DNA of 64,000 nucleotides from Streptomyces sp. NBC_01298 (GCF_035978755.1 NZ_CP108414.1:7316001-7380000); one strand, 5' to 3'; positions 41,389 to 49,906 are shown, counted from the stretch's first letter. Numbers and translations are program-made. The notes: generated from the letters alone by a model not told the origin.

Positions 41389-41478
41389 GGTGCGGCCTCT
41401 CCCTGGGGTCGGGCGTTGATCGCCGGTGGTCCGTGCCAGGCTCGCGCGATCTTGCGGGCGCGGGGAGATCTTTCGCCG

Positions 41479-41976
41479 TTATGACCCGGACTTCTGGGAG
41501 TCGGCGAGGTCCGGACCCTCGGCGCGGACCTGCTGGACCCGGTCCAGGGACTCGCGCAGGTCCGTCAGCCAGGTGTCGGTGTTGCGTCCGACGAGGCGCA
41601 CGCACCAGGCCAGGGCGTCGGCGCGGCTGCGGGCGACCCCGCCCGCGACCAGGGTGTCGAGGACCTGGCGCTCGGGCTGGCGCAGGCGGGTCATGACCGG
41701 GACCGCGAGGTGGGTGAAGAGGGTCAGCTCCTCGCCCGACCGGGCGGCCCAGGACACCTTGCGGCGGTAGAGCTCCTCCGCCTGCCGGGCGACCTCCACG
41801 CGCTGTTCGCGGGTGCGCTCGCGGAAGGCCGCGACCGATTCGGTGGCGGGGATCTCACCGACCACGGTGATCTCCTCCCGGTCGACCGTGACCGAGAGGA
41901 GCGAGGCGTAGACGTCCACCGGCAGGTGCTCGGCGAACCAGGTGCGGAGCTGTTCGTTCTGCTCGGATGTAATCAT
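41479..41976 (-). CDS. Conserved hypothetical protein
   Basis: A 165-residue protein that I do not recognise functionally. The N-terminal half is an alpha/beta module (LRTWFAEHLPVDVYASLLSVTVDREEITVVGEIP) followed by a charged helix (FRERTREQRVEVARQAEELYRRKVS). The C-terminal half (RQPERQVLDTLVAGGVARSRADALAWCVRLVG) looks like a ribbon-helix-helix or similar small helical DNA-binding motif. It has no signal peptide or membrane helix and lies alone between the ABM gene and the reductase gene. Coding bias agrees with a real gene. Confidence 0.7.
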   Translation of the reverse strand: MITSEQNEQLRTWFAEHLPVDVYASLLSVTVDREEITVVGEIPATESVAAFRERTREQRVEVARQAEELYRRKVSWAARSGEELTLFTHLAVPVMTRLRQPERQVLDTLVAGGVARSRADALAWCVRLVGRNTDTWLTDLRESLDRVQQVRAEGPDLADSQKSGS

Positions 41977-42064
41977 GTAATCAACGGTGCGTCCGGGCCG
42001 GGCTTGATCGCAAGTGGGTCGGTGCGATGTTCGCTCTCAGCCCAGGAGGATCAGCCCAGAGGGG

Positions 42065-43828
42065 TCAGCCCATCGAGCGGTAGCGGTGGATCAGGGAGAC
42101 CGCCATGGCTCCCTCGCCCACGCCCGAGGCGACGCGTTTGACCGAGTGGGCCCGTACGTCCCCGGCCGCGAAGACGCCGGGGACGCTGGTCTCCAGCGGG
42201 TACGGGGCGCGCTCCAGGCTCCATTCCTCCGGGAGTTCGCCGCCGTTCGAGATGAGGTCCGAGCCGGTGAGCACGAAGCCGTACTCGTCCCGTTCCACCA
42301 CCCCGGCCAGCCACCCCGTGTGCGGGCGGGCGCCGATGAAGGTGAACATGAAGCGGGCCGGGACCTCCTTGTCCTCCCCGGTCTCGGAGTTGTGGAGCGT
42401 CAGGCGTTCGAGGTGGTCCTCGCCGTGCAGGCGGACGACCGTCGTGCGGACCCGCACCTCGATGTTGGGGGTGCGCTCGATCTCGTCGATGAGGTAGCGG
42501 GACATGCTGTCGTCGAGCGAGGCCGCGCGGACCAGGATCGTGACCCGGGCGGCGTACTTGGCGAAGTGCACGGCGGCCTGGCCGGCCGAGTTGGCCCCGC
42601 CCACGATGAACACGTGCTGCGAGATGCACGCGGAGCTCTCCGTGGTCGCGGCGCCGTAGTAGAGCCCGGCGCCCTCGAAGCGGTCGGCGCCGGGGGCGTC
42701 CAGCCGGTTGTACGAGACCCCGGTGGCCAGGAGCACCGTCTCGGCGCTGATCTCCGTGCCGTCCGCCAGGGTCAGGATCTTCGCCGGGTCGTCGCGGGTC
42801 AGCGAGGTCACCTCCACCGGGTGCAGGATCTCCGCGCCGAAGCGGGAGGCCTGGATGGTGGCGCGGCGGGTCAGGTCGCCGCCGGAGAGGCCCGAGGGGA
42901 AGCCGAGGTAGTTCTCGATCAGGCTGGAGGTGCCGGCCTGGCCGCCCGGGGCGCGGGAGTCCAGCATGAGCGTGGACAGGCCCTCGGAGGCCGAGTAGAC
43001 CCCGGCCGCGAGGCCTGCCGGGCCCGCGCCGACGATGACGCACTCGTAGTGCGGGCGCGAGGCGGTGGTGGCCAGGCCCAGGCGCTGGGCGAGCTGCGTG
43101 TCCGTAGGCGCGGAGACCACCGAGCCGTCCGGGAAGCGGACCAGGGGCAGGGCGGCGTCGGGCTGGGCGGCGGCGATCACGGTCAGGGCCTCGGGGTCCC
43201 GTTCCACGTTGAGGAAGCGGAAGGGCTGGCCGTTGCGGGTGAAGAAGTCCCGGACGGCGTGGGTGCCGGGGGAGACCAGGTGACCCGCGACGATGATCCC
43301 GTCGTACGCCGGGCGGTAGGTGGCCAGCCAGTCGGAGAGCAGGTCGTCCAGGACCGGGAAGAGCCGCTCGTGCGGGGGGTCCCAGGGCTTGAGCAGGTAG
43401 TAGTCCAGGCGGACCCGGTTGATGGCGGTGATCGCCGCGTCCGTCTCGGCGTACGCGGTGAGGAGCACGCGGCGGGCGTCGGGGAAGCGGCTGACGGCCT
43501 CCAGCAGGAACTCGACCCCGGTGACGTCCGGCATCCGCTGGTCCACGAGGAACAGCGCCGGGTCGTGGCCGCGCTCGTCGAGGGAGTCCAGGATCTTGAG
43601 CGCGTCGGCGGCCGAGGAGGCGCCGAGCACCCGGTAGCGGTCGCCGTACGCGCTGCGCAGGTCGCGGCGGACGGCGCGCAGCACCTGCGGGTCGTCGTCC
43701 ACGGCCAGGATGACCGGCTTGCGGTTCTCCGCGCGGGCCGCGGCTTCGGCGGTCGCGGAGGTGGTGCTCGTGGGCGCGTTGGCCGTGGGCGGGGTGCCCG
43801 CGGTGGCGCTCTCCGGGGCCGTGCTCAC
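42065..43828 (-). CDS. Response-regulator receiver fused to thioredoxin-reductase-like FAD protein (no CxxC)
   Basis: A 587-residue fusion. After a Thr/Ala-rich lead comes a receiver domain (ILAVDDDPQVL; phospho-Asp in LFLVDQRMPDVTG; Lys in YYLLKPWD), then a thioredoxin-fold-like linker without cysteines (PGTHAVRDFFTRNGQPFRFLNV), then a two-domain FAD/NADPH oxidoreductase (VIVGAGPAGLAAGVYSASEG, IVGGANSAGQAAVHF, GVFAAGDVRAHSVKRVASGVGEG). The segment where thioredoxin reductase has CxxC reads YYGAATTESSAC, so no redox disulfide is present. GTG start at 43828 overlaps the UBP-finger gene. A phosphorylation-gated flavoenzyme is the likely role; the partner kinase is unknown. Confidence 0.88.
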   Translation of the reverse strand: MSTAPESATAGTPPTANAPTSTTSATAEAAARAENRKPVILAVDDDPQVLRAVRRDLRSAYGDRYRVLGASSAADALKILDSLDERGHDPALFLVDQRMPDVTGVEFLLEAVSRFPDARRVLLTAYAETDAAITAINRVRLDYYLLKPWDPPHERLFPVLDDLLSDWLATYRPAYDGIIVAGHLVSPGTHAVRDFFTRNGQPFRFLNVERDPEALTVIAAAQPDAALPLVRFPDGSVVSAPTDTQLAQRLGLATTASRPHYECVIVGAGPAGLAAGVYSASEGLSTLMLDSRAPGGQAGTSSLIENYLGFPSGLSGGDLTRRATIQASRFGAEILHPVEVTSLTRDDPAKILTLADGTEISAETVLLATGVSYNRLDAPGADRFEGAGLYYGAATTESSACISQHVFIVGGANSAGQAAVHFAKYAARVTILVRAASLDDSMSRYLIDEIERTPNIEVRVRTTVVRLHGEDHLERLTLHNSETGEDKEVPARFMFTFIGARPHTGWLAGVVERDEYGFVLTGSDLISNGGELPEEWSLERAPYPLETSVPGVFAAGDVRAHSVKRVASGVGEGAMAVSLIHRYRSMG

Positions 43829-44097
43829 GCCGGGTCCAGCATCAGCTTGTCGGCGTAGCACCAGGCCCAGTCCTCGCCGGGCTCGTGGGAGGCGGCGATG
43901 GGGTGCCCGGTGGTCCCGTAGTGCCTGGTGGCGTGACGGTTCTTCGAGGAATCGCAGCAGCCGACGTGCCCGCAGCTCAGGCACATCCGCAGGTGCACCC
44001 AGGCGTCACCGGAGACGAGGCACTCCTCGCAGCCCTCGGTGCCGGGTTTCACCGGACGTATCGACTCGATGTGGGTGCACAACAGGTCCATCGTCAT
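43825..44097 (-). CDS. UBP-type zinc-finger protein
   Basis: A 90-residue ZnF-UBP domain. Cys/His ligands lie in LLCTHIES, GCEECLVSG, RMCLSCGHVGCCDSS and the His-rich NRHATRHYGTTGHPIAASHE. In eukaryotes this domain binds the free C-terminus of ubiquitin; bacterial roles are not established. It overlaps the receiver-reductase gene by 4 bp and is transcribed first, implying that the finger regulates or docks to the flavoenzyme. An ATG at 44097 or 44091 may be used. Confidence 0.88.
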   Translation of the reverse strand: MTMDLLCTHIESIRPVKPGTEGCEECLVSGDAWVHLRMCLSCGHVGCCDSSKNRHATRHYGTTGHPIAASHEPGEDWAWCYADKLMLDPA

Positions 44098-44138
44098 CGT
44101 CCCCGTCCCTCTCTCGCGCTCTCGCGCCCTCGCGCTTC

Positions 44139-44311
44139 GCGCCCGTGATTGCGGCGCGCCCGTGATTCCGGGGCGTCCAGACCATAAGGCGGAGCCCCGG
44201 CGACGGTTCAGTGATTCGGACGAAGTCAGGTAGTCCGGAAGCTACTTCATGACATCGCCGGACGACTTCCTGAGGTGCCCCCATGACCTGGGCGACTACC
44301 TCACGAAGTCG
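44139..44311. promoter_or_regulatory. Candidate divergent control region with repeated operator-like sites
   Basis: Two direct copies of gcgcccgtgatt lie at 44139-44150 and 44156-44167. acgaagtc is at 44220-44227 and 44303-44310. A 14-bp inverted repeat with 13 matches (cgacttcctgaggt 44263-44276, acctcacgaagtcg 44298-44311) has a 21-bp spacer. The region lies between the minus-strand UBP gene and the first gene of the 20-gene run. No clear -10/-35 pair can be picked. The stretch 44098-44392 holds no convincing gene. Confidence 0.5.
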
Positions 44312-44392
44312 CACACCAGCGCTTTGACGGAACCCCCGGGCGCGGCCAGTGTGGGGGACGCCAACGACAACAGGCGGCGCCTGGAGGAATCC

Positions 44393-45217
44393 GTGAGCAG
44401 AAAGATTCTGGTCATTGTCTCCGAACACGGTTACTGGGCCGAGGAACTGATCGGCCCCGTATCGCAGTTCGACGAGCAAGGCTATGAAGTCGTATTCGCC
44501 ACGCCGACCGGAAAGCGTGCCCACGCTCTCCCGCCGAGCCTCGACGCGAACTACATCGATCCTCCGCTGGGACGCTCGGTCACCACCGAGGAGAACGCCC
44601 GGCTGGGCCGGGAGTTCGAGCAGTCGAGCCGGCTCGACTCCCCCCTCGACATCGAGGCCTTGGCCCCCGAGCGCCCGTACACGAGCGACTCGGCCTATCT
44701 GCCCAAGCTCGAGCAGTACCACCGCGATCTGGACAAGCTCCAGGCCGACATCGCCGGCTTCGACGCGGTGCTCATCGTGGGAGGCAGCGGTCCGATCGTC
44801 GACCTCGCCAACAACGAGCGCGTGCACGCCCTGATCCTCGCCTTCAAGAACGCGGGCAAGGTCGTCGCCGCCGAGTGCTACGGCGTCGCCTGCCTGGCCT
44901 TCGCCCGGGACTGGGGCGACCGGCGCAGCATCATCTGGGGCAAGCACGTGACCGGCCACTGCAAGGAGTACGACTACAAGGACGGCACCGGATTCCTCGG
45001 TACCGATTTCAACATGGGGCCGCCGCCGTATCCGCTGGAGTACATCCTGCGCGATGCGACCGGGCCGCGCGGCGCGTACATCGGGAATTTCGGCCACCCC
45101 CTTTCGGTGATCGTCGACTTCCCCTTCGTGACCGGTCGTTCGACCCCCGACTCATATCTCACGGGGCAGAAGATCGTGGAAGTCCTGGAGAACGGTCTCA
45201 CTCGGTACGGCTGGTAA
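44393..45217 (+). CDS. DJ-1/PfpI family protein with ECYG nucleophile elbow (cluster gene 1)
   Basis: A 274-residue class-I-amidotransferase-fold protein related to Hsp31/HchA deglycase-glyoxalase enzymes. It has ILVIVSEHGYWAEELIGP, a strand LIVGGSGPIVDL and a nucleophile elbow AECYGVACLAF, with Cys162 followed by Tyr where most members have His. Long insertions (DYKDGTGFLGTDFNMGPPPY) distinguish it from small DJ-1 proteins. GTG at 44393 has GGAGGA 4 bp upstream; a longer reading from 44249 would translate the operator-like repeats. It begins the long co-directional run. Carbonyl-stress chemistry is likely; the exact reaction is unknown. Confidence 0.85.
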   Translation: MSRKILVIVSEHGYWAEELIGPVSQFDEQGYEVVFATPTGKRAHALPPSLDANYIDPPLGRSVTTEENARLGREFEQSSRLDSPLDIEALAPERPYTSDSAYLPKLEQYHRDLDKLQADIAGFDAVLIVGGSGPIVDLANNERVHALILAFKNAGKVVAAECYGVACLAFARDWGDRRSIIWGKHVTGHCKEYDYKDGTGFLGTDFNMGPPPYPLEYILRDATGPRGAYIGNFGHPLSVIVDFPFVTGRSTPDSYLTGQKIVEVLENGLTRYGW

Positions 45218-45270
45218 TTCCGGTAACTCCGGCAATCCGGAACGACGGTACGCAAAGGAGGGGGAGTTCG

Positions 45271-46926
45271 ATGAGTTCTGGAGCCACTCCCGGACGGGAA
45301 AGGCTGATCGACCAGTTCAAGGCCGACGGCCTGAACGTCATGTTCGGAAATCCGGGGACGGTGGAACAGGGATTCCTCGACGCGGTCGACGCGGCGGAGG
45401 ACTTCCACTACGTCCTCGCCCTCCAGGAGACGGTGGCCGCCGGCATCGCCGACGGCTACGCCCGGGCCACCGGCGGGGCGGCCCTGCTCCAGCTCCACTC
45501 CGGGGTGGGGCTGGGCAACGGCATCGGCATGCTCTACCAGTCGCTGCGGGGCCACACCCCGCTCGTCGTGGTCGCCGGCGACGCCGGGGTGCGCTACGAC
45601 GCCATGGACGCGCAGATGGCGTCCGATCTGGTGGCGATGGCGAAGCCGGTGACCAAGTACGCGACCCGGGTCACCGACCGGCACTCCGTGCTCCGCACGA
45701 TCCGCCGCGCGGTGAAGATCGCCCTGACCCCGCCGCGCGGCCCGGTGTTCGTGGCGCTGCCGATGGACGTGCTGGACGAGCTCAACTCCGAGCTCGTCCT
45801 GCCCGCCGCGGTGCCGCTCACGGACGTGGCGCCCTCGCCCGCCTCGGTGGGGCGGGCGGCGGAGCTGCTGGCCTCCGCCGAGCGGCCGGTCGTCCTCGTC
45901 GGGGACGGGGTCGCGCTCTCCGGGGCGCAGCGCGAGCTCGTCGCCGTCGCCGAGCTGCTCGGCGCCGACGTGTACGAGGTCGACTCCTCCGAGGTGAACA
46001 TCGCGGCCTCGCACCCGCTGCGCCGCGGTCAGACGGGCCACATGTTCGGCCCGCACAGCAAGGAGCTGATCGGTCGGGCGGACGGGGTGCTGATCGTCGG
46101 CACCTACGTCTTCCCCGAGGTGTTCCCGGAACTGGAGAGCCCCTTCCGGGCCGGCGCGCGGGTCGTGCACATCGACCTGAACGCCTACGAGATCGCCAAG
46201 AACCACCCGGTGGACCTCGGGCTCGCCGCCGATCCCCGGCAGGCGCTGCGCGCGCTGGCCGGCGTACTGGAACACGTGCTCACCCCCGCGCAGCGGGCGG
46301 CGGCGGCCGGGAGGCTGGACGCGCGGACCCGGGAGCGGGTGCGCACGGACCAGACCGAGCGGGAGGCCAAGGAGGCGGACGGTTCGCCGATGGCGGTCTT
46401 CCTGCGGACCCTGGCCGAGCGCACCGGCGGGGACCTGATCGTCTTCGACGAGGCGCTGACCACCTCTCCGCTGGTCACCCGGTACCTGCCGCCGGAGCGG
46501 CCGGGCGACTACCACCTCACCCGGGGCGGATCGCTGGGCGTGGGCTTCCCGGGCGCGGTCGGCGTCAAGCTGGCCCGGCCGGAGCGGACCGTCGTCGGCT
46601 TCGCGGGCGACGGCGGCTCGATGTACACCTACCAGGCGCTGTGGACCGCGGCCCGGCACGGCATCGAGGCGAAGTTCGTGGTCTGCAACAACCGCAAGTA
46701 CCGGCTGCTGGACGACAACATCGCCCAGTACTGGCGGGAGCGGGAGATTGCGCAGCACGGCTTCCCGGGCTCCTTCGACCTCTCGCACCCCGAGATCGAC
46801 TTCGCCGCCCTGGCCCGGTCGCTCGGGGCGGGCGGGATGCGGGTGGAGAAGCCCGACGAGGCGATCGCCGCCGTGGGCCGGATGCTCGCCCATCCCGGGC
46901 CGTTCCTGGTCGACATACAGATCTGA
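45271..46926 (+). CDS. ThDP-dependent 2-oxoacid decarboxylase, benzoylformate decarboxylase-like (cluster gene 2)
   Basis: A 551-residue three-domain ThDP enzyme. Its N-terminal domain follows benzoylformate decarboxylase closely (VMFGNPGTVEQGFLDAV, ThDP-activating Glu53 in ALQETVAAGIADGYA, His76 in LQLHSGVGLGNG). The C-terminal domain has GDGGSMYTYQALWTAA, with Asp447, and NNRKYRLL. The NPGT motif replaces the NPGS serine that contacts substrate in the Pseudomonas enzyme, and the His281 region (GTYVFPEVF) lacks the His. A 2-oxoacid decarboxylase or lyase acting on a different substrate is likely, giving an aldehyde for the downstream oxidoreductases. It has a very strong AAAGGAGGGGG ribosome-binding site. 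Confidence 0.87.
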   Translation: MSSGATPGRERLIDQFKADGLNVMFGNPGTVEQGFLDAVDAAEDFHYVLALQETVAAGIADGYARATGGAALLQLHSGVGLGNGIGMLYQSLRGHTPLVVVAGDAGVRYDAMDAQMASDLVAMAKPVTKYATRVTDRHSVLRTIRRAVKIALTPPRGPVFVALPMDVLDELNSELVLPAAVPLTDVAPSPASVGRAAELLASAERPVVLVGDGVALSGAQRELVAVAELLGADVYEVDSSEVNIAASHPLRRGQTGHMFGPHSKELIGRADGVLIVGTYVFPEVFPELESPFRAGARVVHIDLNAYEIAKNHPVDLGLAADPRQALRALAGVLEHVLTPAQRAAAAGRLDARTRERVRTDQTEREAKEADGSPMAVFLRTLAERTGGDLIVFDEALTTSPLVTRYLPPERPGDYHLTRGGSLGVGFPGAVGVKLARPERTVVGFAGDGGSMYTYQALWTAARHGIEAKFVVCNNRKYRLLDDNIAQYWREREIAQHGFPGSFDLSHPEIDFAALARSLGAGGMRVEKPDEAIAAVGRMLAHPGPFLVDIQI

Positions 46927-46985
46927 CACCGCCGGATCTGACGCACGGACCCCACGCAGAGCACGGACAGACAGGAGGAGACCGC

Positions 46986-47417
46986 ATGCCCGCCGAGCGG
47001 CTGACCGAGGACGCGATCCGCGCCTTCGCCGAGAAGTGGTACGTGGCCCTGGACCAGCACGTCCAGCCGGACCAGGTGCTGGCCCTGATCACCGAGGACC
47101 TGGAGTTCAAGGTCCCGGAGGACACCTTCGTCGGCCACCAGGGCTTCGGCCGCTGGTACGAGGCGGTCACGAACCGCTTCTTCGACGAGGTGCACACGGT
47201 CACCAAGGTGGAGCCCGTCATCGAGGGGGACCGGGCGATCGTCCGGGTCCTCGTCAACTGGCAGGCCAAGATCTGGGACCCGCCGGCCGCCCGCAGCGTG
47301 TGGCTGGGCTTCGACGCCGACCAGACCTGGACCGTGGTCGCCGGCCCCGACGGGCCGCTGATCCGGCAGTACACCGTCAACGACCTGGCGCCCATGCCCG
47401 GCTCCGCCTCCCTCTGA
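46986..47417 (+). CDS. SnoaL/NTF2-like protein 1 (cluster gene 3)
   Basis: A 143-residue cone-barrel protein: an N-terminal helix (EDAIRAFAEKWYVALDQH), then DLEFKVPEDTFVGHQGFGRWYEAV and RAIVRVLVNWQAKIWDPP. The fold is used by cyclases, isomerases, hydratases and non-catalytic ligand binders. Here a DLEFKVPE acidic pair and His56-like residue in VGHQGF line the expected pocket. An AGGAGG ribosome-binding site precedes the ATG. It is the first of three consecutive, mutually diverged SnoaL-like genes. Confidence 0.82.
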   Translation: MPAERLTEDAIRAFAEKWYVALDQHVQPDQVLALITEDLEFKVPEDTFVGHQGFGRWYEAVTNRFFDEVHTVTKVEPVIEGDRAIVRVLVNWQAKIWDPPAARSVWLGFDADQTWTVVAGPDGPLIRQYTVNDLAPMPGSASL

Positions 47418-47449
47418 GCGCCGGACTGATCGCCGAAGGAGAAGCGACG

Positions 47450-47905
47450 ATGACCGAAGTGACACGGGAGCGGGTCGAGGCGGCGTACCGCGCCCTCGGC
47501 TCCGGCGACCGGGCCAGGATCCTGGAGTACTACGCGGAGGACCTGCGCTGGCAGGTCCCCGGCAACCATCCGCTCGCGGGCTGGTACGAGAGCCTGGACG
47601 CCTTCCTGGAGCTGATGGGCCAGACCCACAAGCTCACGGGCGGCACCTTCCGCATGGACATCGAGGCCGTCCTCGTCGGCGAGGACTGCAGCGCGGACGT
47701 CTGCCGCAACGTCGCCGTGCGCGGCGGTGCCGACGAGTCGAGCGGGTCCCCGTACGAGCGGATGGACTACCCGGTCTTCCACTTCATGCGCTGGCGGGGC
47801 GGCCGCATCGTCGAGGGCCACGACGGGCTCTTCGGCGACACGGCCACCGCCTTCAGCCAGTTCTGGGCGCCCTTCGCGCCCGACGGAACCCGCAGGGACC
47901 AGTAG
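47450..47905 (+). CDS. SnoaL/NTF2-like protein 2 (cluster gene 4)
   Basis: A 151-residue member of the same fold: VEAAYRALGSGDRARILEYYAEDLRWQVPG, then LAGWYESLDAFLELM and MRWRGGRIVEGHDGLFGDTATAF. The ending RIVEGHDGLFGD resembles the C-terminal strand of polyketide-cyclase-like SnoaL proteins. It shares little identity with its two neighbours beyond the fold, so this is not a recent tandem duplication. A GAAGGAGAAG ribosome-binding site precedes the ATG. Substrate unknown. Confidence 0.82.
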   Translation: MTEVTRERVEAAYRALGSGDRARILEYYAEDLRWQVPGNHPLAGWYESLDAFLELMGQTHKLTGGTFRMDIEAVLVGEDCSADVCRNVAVRGGADESSGSPYERMDYPVFHFMRWRGGRIVEGHDGLFGDTATAFSQFWAPFAPDGTRRDQ

Positions 47906-47918
47906 GGGGTTGAGCGCC

Positions 47919-48290
47919 ATGGACGCGCGGCAGATCTTGCAGAAGTACTACGAGTACGCCAACGCCGGTGACTGGGACAGCTGGTGCGACCTGTTCGCCG
48001 AGGACCAGGTCATGGACGAGCAGCTCGCCGGCCACATCGAGGGCCTGGACACGCTGCGGTCGATGATGAAGGGCATGGGGACCATGTACCGGGTCTTCCG
48101 CAACGAGCCCGTGCACTTCCTCGTCGACGGGGAGAAGGCCGCGGCCGTCTCCCACCTGACCGCGGTCACCCCCTCCGGGGACGGGATCGAGGCCGAGGTC
48201 ATGAACTTCTTCCGGATCGTGGACGGAAAGATCGCCTACATGGCGAACTACCACGACACGGTTCCCTTCCAGGTCCTCGGCCAGGGCTGA
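47919..48290 (+). CDS. SnoaL/NTF2-like protein 3 (cluster gene 5)
   Basis: A 123-residue nuclear-transport-factor-2-fold protein: ILQKYYEYANAGDWDSWCDLFAEDQVMDEQLAGHIEGLDTLRSMMKGM and VMNFFRIVDGKIAYMANYHDTVPF. This is the most canonical of the three, close to the general SnoaL-like clan. It sits 13 bp after gene 4 and 11 bp before the GMC oxidoreductase, so all are co-translated. It could isomerise or hydrate a product of the ThDP or GMC enzyme, but that is inference. Confidence 0.84.
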   Translation: MDARQILQKYYEYANAGDWDSWCDLFAEDQVMDEQLAGHIEGLDTLRSMMKGMGTMYRVFRNEPVHFLVDGEKAAAVSHLTAVTPSGDGIEAEVMNFFRIVDGKIAYMANYHDTVPFQVLGQG

Positions 48291-48301
48291 GGGGGCGCGC
48301 G

Positions 48302-49906
48302 ATGGCCGTGGATGAGTACGACTACATCGTCGTGGGATCCGGCACCGCCGGCAGCGTCCTCGCGAACCGCCTCTCCGAGGACCCGGACGTCACCGTCCTG
48401 GTCCTGGAGGCGGGGGCGGGCCGCATCCCTCCCGAGGTGGACGATCCGTCCTCCTGGTACAAGCTGCTCGGCGGGCCCGTCGACTGGGGTTACACCAGCG
48501 TCCCGCAGCCCGGCCTGGACGGCCGCCGCACCTACGAACCGCGCGGCAAGGCCCCCGGCGGCAGCAGCAACCTCTACATCATGATGCACATCCGGGGCCA
48601 CGCCTCGGACTTCGACAACTGGGCCTACCAGGGCGCGGCGGGCTGGGCCCACGAGGACGTACTGCCCTACTTCTCGCTGCTGGAGGGCCAGGAGGACGCC
48701 ACCGCGCCCACCACCGGCACCCGCGGGCCGCAGCGGATCACCCACGCCGGGCGGCACGGCCCCAACCCGGTCTCCCGGGCCTTCATCGACGCCGCGGTCG
48801 AGCTCGGTCACGAGGAGATCGCCGACTTCAACACCGACGGGCCGCGGCGCGGACTCTTCGGCACCGGCTGGCACCACATCGACGTGGCCGACGGCCGCCG
48901 CCAGGGCGTCCTCGCCGCCTACCTGGAGCCGGCGCTGGACCGCTCGAACCTGACCCTGCGCACCAGTGCGCAGAGCACCCGGCTGCTCTTCGACGGGGAC
49001 ACCTGCACGGGTGTGGAGTACGTCCAGCTCCAGGCCCCCGCCCAGATTCCCGGGCGGACGGTGCGGGACGGGCACAGCACGGCGTCCGAGCCCGGGCTGC
49101 ACACCGTACGGGCCCGCCGAGAGGTGATCGTGGCCGCCGGGGCGATCGAATCGCCGAAGCTGCTGCTGCTCTCCGGGATCGGGCACCCCGAGCAGCTGCG
49201 CGAGCACGGCATCGGGACCGTCGCCGCCCTGCCCGGGGTCGGCGAGAACTTCCACAACCACGTACTGACCGGGCTGATGGCCGAGGTCACCCAGGAACTG
49301 CCGCCGCCCGCACAGAACTTGTCGGAGAGCGCGCTGTTCCTCTCGTCCCGGCCCGGGCTGCCGGCGCCGGACCTGCAGATCGCCTTCGTCCACGTGCCGT
49401 TCGACGTGATCGTCGGCCAGGACCACCCGAACACGGTGTCCATCCTGCCCGGCGTCGTCCGGCCCGTCTCGCGGGGCTGGATCAAGCTGGCGAGTGCCGA
49501 TCCGCTGGCCCACCCGCTGATCAACCCGAACTACCTGGGCGACCGCTGGGACCTGGAGCGGATGGTCCAGGGCGTCAAGACCGCCCGGGAGCTCTTCGCG
49601 ACCTCCGCCTTCTCGCCCTGGTACAAGCAGGAGCTCCAGCCCGGACCCGGCTACGTGTCCGACGAGGACCTGCGCACCTTCGTGAAGCAGAAGTCGGAGA
49701 GCTACCACCACCAGGCCGGCTCCTGCCGGATGGGCATCGACGACCTCTCCGTCGTCGACCCGGAACTGCGGGTGCACGGCGTACGGAACCTGCGCGTCGT
49801 CGACGCGAGCGTGATGCCCGCCGTCCCGTCGGGCAACTGCCACACCGCCATCGCGATGATCGCCGAGCGCGCGGCGGACTTCCTGAAGGGAGTGTCCCGT
49901 GCCTGA
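48302..49906 (+). CDS. GMC-family FAD oxidoreductase (cluster gene 6)
   Basis: A 534-residue glucose-methanol-choline family flavoprotein oxidising an alcohol to an aldehyde or ketone. FAD binding: DYIVVGSGTAGSVLANRL (residues 7-24) and LVLEAGAG. The GMC signature GKAPGGSSNLYIMMHIRGHASDFDNW and second signature AAGAIESPKLLLLSGIG are present. The catalytic His pair appears in SYHHQAGSCRMG and PSGNCHTAIAMIAER. It is related to choline-dehydrogenase-like GMC proteins; the substrate is not identifiable. The downstream aldehyde dehydrogenase and molybdenum hydroxylase could oxidise its product. Confidence 0.92.
   Translation: MAVDEYDYIVVGSGTAGSVLANRLSEDPDVTVLVLEAGAGRIPPEVDDPSSWYKLLGGPVDWGYTSVPQPGLDGRRTYEPRGKAPGGSSNLYIMMHIRGHASDFDNWAYQGAAGWAHEDVLPYFSLLEGQEDATAPTTGTRGPQRITHAGRHGPNPVSRAFIDAAVELGHEEIADFNTDGPRRGLFGTGWHHIDVADGRRQGVLAAYLEPALDRSNLTLRTSAQSTRLLFDGDTCTGVEYVQLQAPAQIPGRTVRDGHSTASEPGLHTVRARREVIVAAGAIESPKLLLLSGIGHPEQLREHGIGTVAALPGVGENFHNHVLTGLMAEVTQELPPPAQNLSESALFLSSRPGLPAPDLQIAFVHVPFDVIVGQDHPNTVSILPGVVRPVSRGWIKLASADPLAHPLINPNYLGDRWDLERMVQGVKTARELFATSAFSPWYKQELQPGPGYVSDEDLRTFVKQKSESYHHQAGSCRMGIDDLSVVDPELRVHGVRNLRVVDASVMPAVPSGNCHTAIAMIAERAADFLKGVSRA

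Noticed and set aside
43829..43984. N-terminal extension of the receiver-reductase protein beyond the GTG at 43828
   Set aside because: It is Arg-rich, lies wholly within the UBP-finger gene and has no family support.
44249..44392. 48-residue N-terminal extension of the first DJ-1 protein
   Set aside because: It would translate the inverted-repeat control region. The GTG at 44393 has a good GGAGGA site and gives the family N-terminus.
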